Source: CAVTWH01 sp963738365 (GTDB lineage Bacteria; Actinomycetota; Actinomycetes; Mycobacteriales; Micromonosporaceae). From it: a DNA stretch of 64,000 bases. This document shows positions 59,372 to 64,000 of this stretch, one piece after another. Below the pieces are notes generated by a model. The model had not been told where the DNA came from and made no database searches. It saw nothing but the letters and a program-made list of their open reading frames with translations. The stretch covers positions 124,001-188,000 of the forward strand of contig CAVTWH010000008.1 of the NCBI GenBank assembly GCA_963738365.1. The letters run 5' to 3'. The position numbers were made by a program, and so were the translations under genes. How positions within the stretch are numbered: position 1 is the stretch's first letter; every line of letters begins with the position of its first letter.

Positions 59372-59396
59372 ATAAACGGATGAAGTCTCCGTTTAT
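59372..59396. promoter_or_regulatory. TetR operator upstream of the MFS gene
   Basis: ATAAACGGA and TCCGTTTAT form perfect 9-bp arms around a 7-base spacer. A further half site TCCGTTT lies at 59457-59463, next to the TetR start, so the regulator can control both itself and the transporter. Confidence 0.75.
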
Positions 59397-59478
59397 CTGA
59401 CCCGGCTATCATAAGGAGGCACCCTCCGGTTCCGTCAAGAGTAACCGGAGATACCGTCCGTTTCTAAGGGGTTTCTTC

Positions 59479-60114
59479 GTGGCAGACGACCGCGCGCTGC
59501 GCGCCGACGCCCGCCGCAACCGCGAACGCCTCATCGAGACGGCCCGGGAAGCCTTCAACGACCACGGCGTACACGCCCCGCTGGACGACATCGCCCGCCG
59601 CGCCCAGGTCGGCCCCGGTACCCTCTACCGGCACTTCCCCACCCGGGAAGACCTGATCCTCGCCGTCTACCTGCACGACGTGCAGCTGCTCGCCGAACGG
59701 GCGGAGGCCCTCGGCAGCCAGCTGCCCCCCTTCGAGGCGCTGGCCGCCTGGCTCGGCGAGCAGCTCGACTACATCTGCCACCGGCACGGGCTCGGCACCG
59801 CCATCAAGGCGATGCTCGGTACCGACACCGAGGTCCTGGACACCTGCCGGACCGCCATGCGGGGCGCCGCGGGCGGCCTGCTCGACCGCGCCAAGCGCGC
59901 CGGGCTGGTCCGCCCGGACGTCGACGCCGTCACCGTGCTGCGCCTGGTGCACGCCGTCGGCGTGGCCGGCGAAACCGACCCCGACCGCGCCCGCCCCATG
60001 CTGGAGATCGTCCTCGATGGCCTGCGAGCGGGCGGCCTGCGAGCGGACGGCCTGCGAGCGGACGGCCTGCGAGCGGATGGCAAGCGGGCCGGCGCTGGCG
60101 GGGCGCCGGCCTGA
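59479..60114 (+). CDS. TetR-family transcriptional repressor
   Basis: A 211-residue regulator. The HTH is at about 12-58 (RERLIETAREAFNDHGVHAPLDDIA, then QVGPGTLYRHFPTREDL). The ligand domain follows. The tail contains four copies of LRAxG encoded by 15-bp tandem repeats (60019-60078), absent from the core family fold. GTG 59479 has AAGGGG ahead. Divergent from the transporter it probably represses. Confidence 0.9.
   Translation: MADDRALRADARRNRERLIETAREAFNDHGVHAPLDDIARRAQVGPGTLYRHFPTREDLILAVYLHDVQLLAERAEALGSQLPPFEALAAWLGEQLDYICHRHGLGTAIKAMLGTDTEVLDTCRTAMRGAAGGLLDRAKRAGLVRPDVDAVTVLRLVHAVGVAGETDPDRARPMLEIVLDGLRAGGLRADGLRADGLRADGKRAGAGGAPA
60019..60078 (+). repeat. Four 15-bp tandem repeats in the TetR gene tail
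   Basis: Four consecutive units of GGCCTGCGAGCGGxx encode LRAGG, LRADG, LRADG, LRADG. The tract probably varies in copy number between strains. Confidence 0.9.
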
Positions 60115-60117
60115 GGA

Positions 60118-61134
60118 TCAGCGGGTCCAGAGGACCGCGTGGGCCTCCGTGCCGCCCGGCGTCACCGAGCTCCAGCCGACGATCTGCCGGGAGTTGTTGA
60201 TGTCGGCCGCGCTGCCCTGGCCGGCGTTGAGCGCCGGCAGCAGCAGCGGCGCCCCGGCATCCGGCCACCAGTAGGGCAGGGTGCCCCCGGCGCCGATGGC
60301 GAAGCCCACCAGATCGTCCCGGTTGTTGATGCCCGTCGCCACGGTGACCTCCGCGCCGGCCGGCGAGGCCACCGGGGTGAACACCCCGGCGCGGTACAGG
60401 AAGGCCTGCTGGGAGCCCCGGACGAAGGAGCCCGTCACGTCGCCCCGGGCGTTGATCGCGGTGCCCTCGCCGAAGGCGTCGACCAGCACCGTGGCCACGC
60501 CGTCCTGGAACCGCACCGGCGGCAGCACCTGGCTCTGCAGCACGCCGGCCACCTGCTCCCGGTTGTTCACCGCGTTCGCCGCCACGCCGGTGCCGTCGGC
60601 TGTGACCAGCGGGGTCATCACGCCGGCGTACCAGCGGAAGCCGACCAGGGCGCCGGCGGCGTTCACGGTGCGACCGACCACCACGCCGCGGTCGTTGATG
60701 CCGGTGGCCAGGCTGTCGCCGCCGAGGGTACCCAGGTCGAGCGGGTGCCCGTCGCGCCACAGCACGGCGTGCGTGGAGCCGTTGGGCAGCTGGCTGTAGC
60801 CGGCGATGTCGCCCCGGTCGTTGACCGCCGTCGCCGAGCTGCTGTCGCCGCCGAGGGTACCCAGGTCGGTCATCCGGCCGTGCCGCCAGAGGAAGGCGTG
60901 CAGCGGCGGGTTCTCCCCGTCGGCCAGGGCGCTGAGCCCGACCACGTCGCCCCGGTCATTGATCGCGTTGGCGTAGCTGCAGCAGAACCCGCGCAGCGTG
61001 CCGAGGTCCAGCACGTGCAGGTCCGCGGTGGCCCCCGGTCGAGGGCCCGGGGGAGCCGCCGAGGCGGCGGTGCCGCCGGCCGTGACGGTGACCAGTGCGA
61101 CGGCGGCGACGAAGGCGCGGGTGAATGACCTCAT
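60118..61134 (-). CDS. Secreted HAF-repeat protein
   Basis: A 338-residue exported protein. A signal peptide covers about residues 1-27 (cleavage after ASA). The rest is built from repeats with AINDRGDVVG and DLGTLGG cores, the HAF repeat, likely folding as a beta-propeller. Cys-Cys in GFCCSYA is the only cysteine pair. Function unknown. Its stop is three bases from that of the convergent TetR gene. Confidence 0.88.
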   Translation of the reverse strand: MRSFTRAFVAAVALVTVTAGGTAASAAPPGPRPGATADLHVLDLGTLRGFCCSYANAINDRGDVVGLSALADGENPPLHAFLWRHGRMTDLGTLGGDSSSATAVNDRGDIAGYSQLPNGSTHAVLWRDGHPLDLGTLGGDSLATGINDRGVVVGRTVNAAGALVGFRWYAGVMTPLVTADGTGVAANAVNNREQVAGVLQSQVLPPVRFQDGVATVLVDAFGEGTAINARGDVTGSFVRGSQQAFLYRAGVFTPVASPAGAEVTVATGINNRDDLVGFAIGAGGTLPYWWPDAGAPLLLPALNAGQGSAADINNSRQIVGWSSVTPGGTEAHAVLWTR

Positions 61135-61301
61135 GGCGATCAGCTCCCTGCGGACGGTGGCGGTTGGGTGCCTTCTTCTCCCGGCGTACCAGATATGTCA
61201 GGCTTGTCGGAGGCAGTCGGCCACATCTGGCACGCCACATCACCGCGGCGTCGTCGCGCGGTCACCTGCGCGCCGCCGCCGCGTGACCCACCCGGGCTAG
61301 C

Positions 61302-62300
61302 GTGCCCGGCATGGTGGCGGTGCGTTCGCGCGGTGCGCACAGCGCGCTGTCGCTGGCTCTGGTCGGCGCCGCGCTGGCCGTGGCGGTGCTGCAGCTGGCG
61401 GTACTGCCGCTGGTGCTGCTGCCGTGCGAGCGCGGCTGGGCCTGGCTGCTGCTGCCGCTCACCGGGCTGACCACTCCACTGTGGTCGGTGCTGCACGAGG
61501 CGATCCACGGCGGTCTGCTGCCCGACCGGCGCTGGAACGACCGCTGCGGCCGCGCCCTCGCAGTCGCCTACGGCGCACCGTTCGCGCTGCTCAAAACCGG
61601 CCACCTGGCGCACCACCGGTACAGCCGCAGCCGGCGCGAGCGCGCCGAGATCTACGAGCCGGCGCGCACCGGCCGGTTCGCGGCGGCCGTCGGCTACTTC
61701 CCCCGCCTGCTCGGTGGCCTCTACCTGGCCGAGCTGGCGTCGGTCGCGCTGGCGCCGCTGCCGGCCCGGCTGTGGCGCCGGCTGGCCCGCCGGCTGGACA
61801 CCGACGAGACGGTCTCCGGGCTGGTCCTGGCCGCCGTGGCGGCCCGGCAGCTGGGCACCTTCCGGATCGACGCGGCGGCGATCGTCGCGGTACACGCCGC
61901 GGCGCTGCTGGCCTACGGCGGCTCCTGGTGGCTGCTGGCGCTCGCCCTGGCCGGCCGGGCGGTGCTGGTCTCGGTGGCGGACAACGCCTACCACTACGGC
62001 ACCCGGCTGGCCGCCCCGCTGCAGGCGTTGAACCTGCGCCTGCCCCGCCCGCTGGAGGGCTTCGTGCTGGCGTTCAACCTGCACAGCGTGCACCACCGCC
62101 ACCCCGGCGTGCCGTGGTACGCGCTGCGCGCCACCTTCCTGGCCGACGGCGACCGGGAGCACCTGGGCTGGTTCCGCGCGGTGGCGCGGCAGTTCCGTGG
62201 CCCGATCCCGGCGGACCGGGGCGACGTACGACCGCTGCCCGTGCCGACCGCCCGCCCGGCGGGCGCTGCGGCGTCCGTCCGGTCGGCGGGTGTTGGCTGA
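61302..62300 (+). CDS. Membrane fatty acid desaturase-family protein
   Basis: About 332 residues with four main hydrophobic segments. Three His boxes of the desaturase/hydroxylase fold are present: HEAIHG, HLAHHRY and HSVHHRHP. They bind the di-iron centre that inserts double bonds or hydroxyls in lipids or carotenoids. GTG 61302 and ATG 61311 are both possible starts; no ribosome site is obvious, so the message may be leaderless. Confidence 0.88.
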   Translation: MPGMVAVRSRGAHSALSLALVGAALAVAVLQLAVLPLVLLPCERGWAWLLLPLTGLTTPLWSVLHEAIHGGLLPDRRWNDRCGRALAVAYGAPFALLKTGHLAHHRYSRSRRERAEIYEPARTGRFAAAVGYFPRLLGGLYLAELASVALAPLPARLWRRLARRLDTDETVSGLVLAAVAARQLGTFRIDAAAIVAVHAAALLAYGGSWWLLALALAGRAVLVSVADNAYHYGTRLAAPLQALNLRLPRPLEGFVLAFNLHSVHHRHPGVPWYALRATFLADGDREHLGWFRAVARQFRGPIPADRGDVRPLPVPTARPAGAAASVRSAGVG

Positions 62301-62507
62301 CCGTCCGGCCAGCGGCGCCTGACCGCGTGTCCGTTGACGCAGCTGACGGGCGCGTCGCAGCGTGTCGCCGGGAGGCGCGCGGATCCGCGGATGTCCAAAA
62401 GCTGACCGACGGACAGGCGGCTTGACCCGCGCAAACGGATAGGATCCCGCGTTACGCGCAGCGCATTGGGCGGCAATCAACCATTACAAAATGGGGTGTT
62501 TCGTACA

Positions 62508-63734
62508 GTGACGCAGGTAGCCATCGTCGGGGCTGGCCCGTACGGATTGTCCATCGCCGCGCACCTGCGGTCGCTCGGTGTCCAGCACCGCATCTTCGGA
62601 ACTCCGGTCGACACCTGGGCCCGGCACATGCCGGCCGGCATGCTGCTCAAGTCCGATGGCTTCGCTTCCAGCCTCAGCGACGCCGACGGGGTGGGCACCC
62701 TCGGCGCCTACTGCGCCGAGCGCGGCATCCCCTACCACCGCACCGAGATCGCCGTGCCGCTGGCCCTGTTCACCGAGTACGCCCTGGACTTCCAGCGGCG
62801 CTTCGTCCCCGACCTGGAGGACCGCCAGGTGGTCGCGGTGGAGCGGGACGGCGACCGGTACACCGTGGAGCTGGACAGCGGCGAGCGGCTGTCCGCCGAC
62901 ACCGTGGTCTGCGCGGTCGGCATCAGCCACTTCGGCGTCGTCCCCGAGCAGCTCGCCGGCCTGCCCGCCGACCTGGTCTCGCACAGCTACGCCCACCACG
63001 ACCTGTCGGCCTTCGACGGGCGCGAGATCACCGTGCTCGGCGGCGGCTCGTCCGCCGTGGACATCGCCGCCCTGCTGCACGAGGCCGGCGCCAAGACCAC
63101 CCTGGTGGCCCGCCGCCCCGAGCTGCGCTTCTTCTCCCCGCCGGGGTCCGGGCCGCGCAGCCGCTGGCAGCGCCTGCGGCACCCGTCCACCGGGCTCGGC
63201 CCCGGCTGGCGCTCCTGGCTGTGCCAGCACGTGCCGAACCTGTTCCGGTTCCTGCCCGGCGACACCCGGCTGACCATCATCAAGCGCCACCTCGGCCCGA
63301 AGTCCGCCTTCGCCATGAAGGCCCGCTTCGAGGCCGGCGTGCAGGCCCTGCTCAACCACCAGTTGGTGGCCGCCAGCGCGGAGGACGGCCGGGTACGGCT
63401 GACCCTGCGCGGCGCCGACGGCGCGCAGACCGACCTGGTCACCGACCACGTCATCGCCGCCACCGGCTACCAGCCCGACGTCGAGCGGCTGGGCATCCTC
63501 AGCCCGGCGCTGCGCCGGGACATCCGTACCCACCAGCGGATGCCGGTGCTCTCCGGCGCCTTCGAGAGCTCGGTGCCCGGCCTGTACTTCGTCGGCCCGC
63601 CCGCGGTGAACAGCTTCGGCCCGCTCATGCGCTTCATGGTGGGCGCCGAGTACGTCGCTCCCCGGGTGGCCCGGCGGCTGGCCCGTACCGTCGCCCGCCG
63701 TGCTGAACCGCTGCCCGCGACGGCACGCGCATGA
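62508..63734 (+). CDS. FAD/NAD(P)-dependent oxidoreductase
   Basis: A 408-residue flavoprotein. VAIVGAGPYGLSIAAHL (residues 4-20) binds FAD, GREITVLGGGSSAVDIAALL binds NAD(P), and HVIAATGYQPD is the ATG linker of the flavin monooxygenase and lysine/ornithine N-hydroxylase superfamily. The substrate is unknown. GTG 62508 begins one residue before the fold; the frame open from 62466 is not supported. It is coupled by ATGA to the next gene, so it may oxidise an intermediate of a small biosynthetic locus to the right. Confidence 0.85.
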   Translation: MTQVAIVGAGPYGLSIAAHLRSLGVQHRIFGTPVDTWARHMPAGMLLKSDGFASSLSDADGVGTLGAYCAERGIPYHRTEIAVPLALFTEYALDFQRRFVPDLEDRQVVAVERDGDRYTVELDSGERLSADTVVCAVGISHFGVVPEQLAGLPADLVSHSYAHHDLSAFDGREITVLGGGSSAVDIAALLHEAGAKTTLVARRPELRFFSPPGSGPRSRWQRLRHPSTGLGPGWRSWLCQHVPNLFRFLPGDTRLTIIKRHLGPKSAFAMKARFEAGVQALLNHQLVAASAEDGRVRLTLRGADGAQTDLVTDHVIAATGYQPDVERLGILSPALRRDIRTHQRMPVLSGAFESSVPGLYFVGPPAVNSFGPLMRFMVGAEYVAPRVARRLARTVARRAEPLPATARA

Positions 63735-64000
63735 CCGTGCCGGCCACCACCGCCGCGCCGCCGCTGGCGGTACAGGAGGCTCCGCTGCCCGCGGGCGTGC
63801 GCCTGGAACTGCTGCGGGCCGGCGACCCGGACCAGCCGCTGTTCCTGGCCCCCGGCCTGGCGAGCGACCCCGGCGAACTGGACGGCCTGGTGGCCGGCCT
63901 GACCGGCCCCGCCCAGGTGTACGCGATCGCACCCAGCTGCGTCGACGTCGAGCCGGCGGCGGCCACCATGGTCGGCATCGCGACCAGCCTGCTCGCGGCG
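63731..64000 (+). CDS. Thioesterase-like alpha/beta hydrolase (partial, cut by the window end)
   Basis: The first 90 codons only. After a Pro/Ala-rich start comes LFLAPGLASDPGELDGLVAGL and AQVYAIAPS, which match the N-terminal strand and loop of type II or NRPS-type thioesterases. The catalytic Ser lies beyond the window. ATG 63731 overlaps the oxidoreductase stop. Confidence 0.6.
   Translation, partial: MTVPATTAAPPLAVQEAPLPAGVRLELLRAGDPDQPLFLAPGLASDPGELDGLVAGLTGPAQVYAIAPSCVDVEPAAATMVGIATSLLAA

Overview
The window is chromosomal DNA of a high-GC actinobacterium. GTG and TTG starts, ATGA/GTGA gene overlaps, an AfsR-type regulator, SigE-type ECF sigma factor, DUF2637/DUF6284/TraB conjugation genes, a mycobacterial-type SOS box and a carotenoid/photolyase cluster together suggest a filamentous actinomycete, most likely Micromonosporaceae (inference; no rRNA is present).

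Layout. 0.17-3.7 kb: family 2 glycosyltransferase, SAM methyltransferase and a large polytopic protein. 3.8-38.5 kb: what looks like a pile-up of integrative elements to the left of tRNA-Phe. It contains att-like relics (3.83, 14.90 kb), two broken integrase fragments (5.9 and 14.5 kb), and cargo or stranded genes: ECF sigma with a membrane beta-propeller partner, a VanX-like protein with altered active-site residues, an AfsR-type regulator, a lipoprotein, two secreted cell-wall hydrolases with almost identical seven-fold 37-residue repeats, and an HD-GYP/LuxR-DsrE pair. The rightmost member is complete: a 20,200-bp actinomycete integrative and conjugative element (AICE) bounded by perfect 103-bp repeats (18161-18263 and 38361-38463) that carry the 3' half of tRNA-Phe.

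The AICE holds, left to right: a low-GC, TTA-containing immune-like module (two-TM protein plus STAND NTPase with TPRs, sharing an amyloid/RHIM-like IQIG motif); a PP2C-like/HTH operon; a transfer operon (DUF6284, DUF2637, DUF3307-like, TraB); a GCTAGC repeat cluster that could be the transfer locus; a replication block (prim-pol, DUF3631 ATPase with ten 9-bp iterons inside its 3' end); xis and int; and, between int and the tRNA, a DprA-ComF-like phosphoribosyltransferase pair behind a perfect LexA box. The two flanking cargo modules are the strongest candidates for undescribed defence biology.

38.4-38.8 kb: tRNA-Phe, tRNA-Asp and tRNA-Glu. 39.0-45.6 kb: polysaccharide deacetylase, then a divergent light/B12-type carotenoid locus (crtI-idi-LitR-like on minus; crtB-photolyase on plus; no crtE in the window). 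45.6-64 kb: ordinary chromosome: purple-acid-type phosphatase, beta-class DNA methyltransferase, SCP2-like protein with glycogen-debranching enzyme, acyl-CoA dehydrogenase-like protein, a four-gene ABC exporter cluster in which both ATPases are frameshifted, PLP decarboxylase, MFS/TetR pair with a clear operator, HAF-repeat protein, fatty acid desaturase, FAD oxidoreductase and the start of a thioesterase-like gene cut by the window end. Several one-base frameshifts across the window may be true decay or assembly indels; raw reads would decide.
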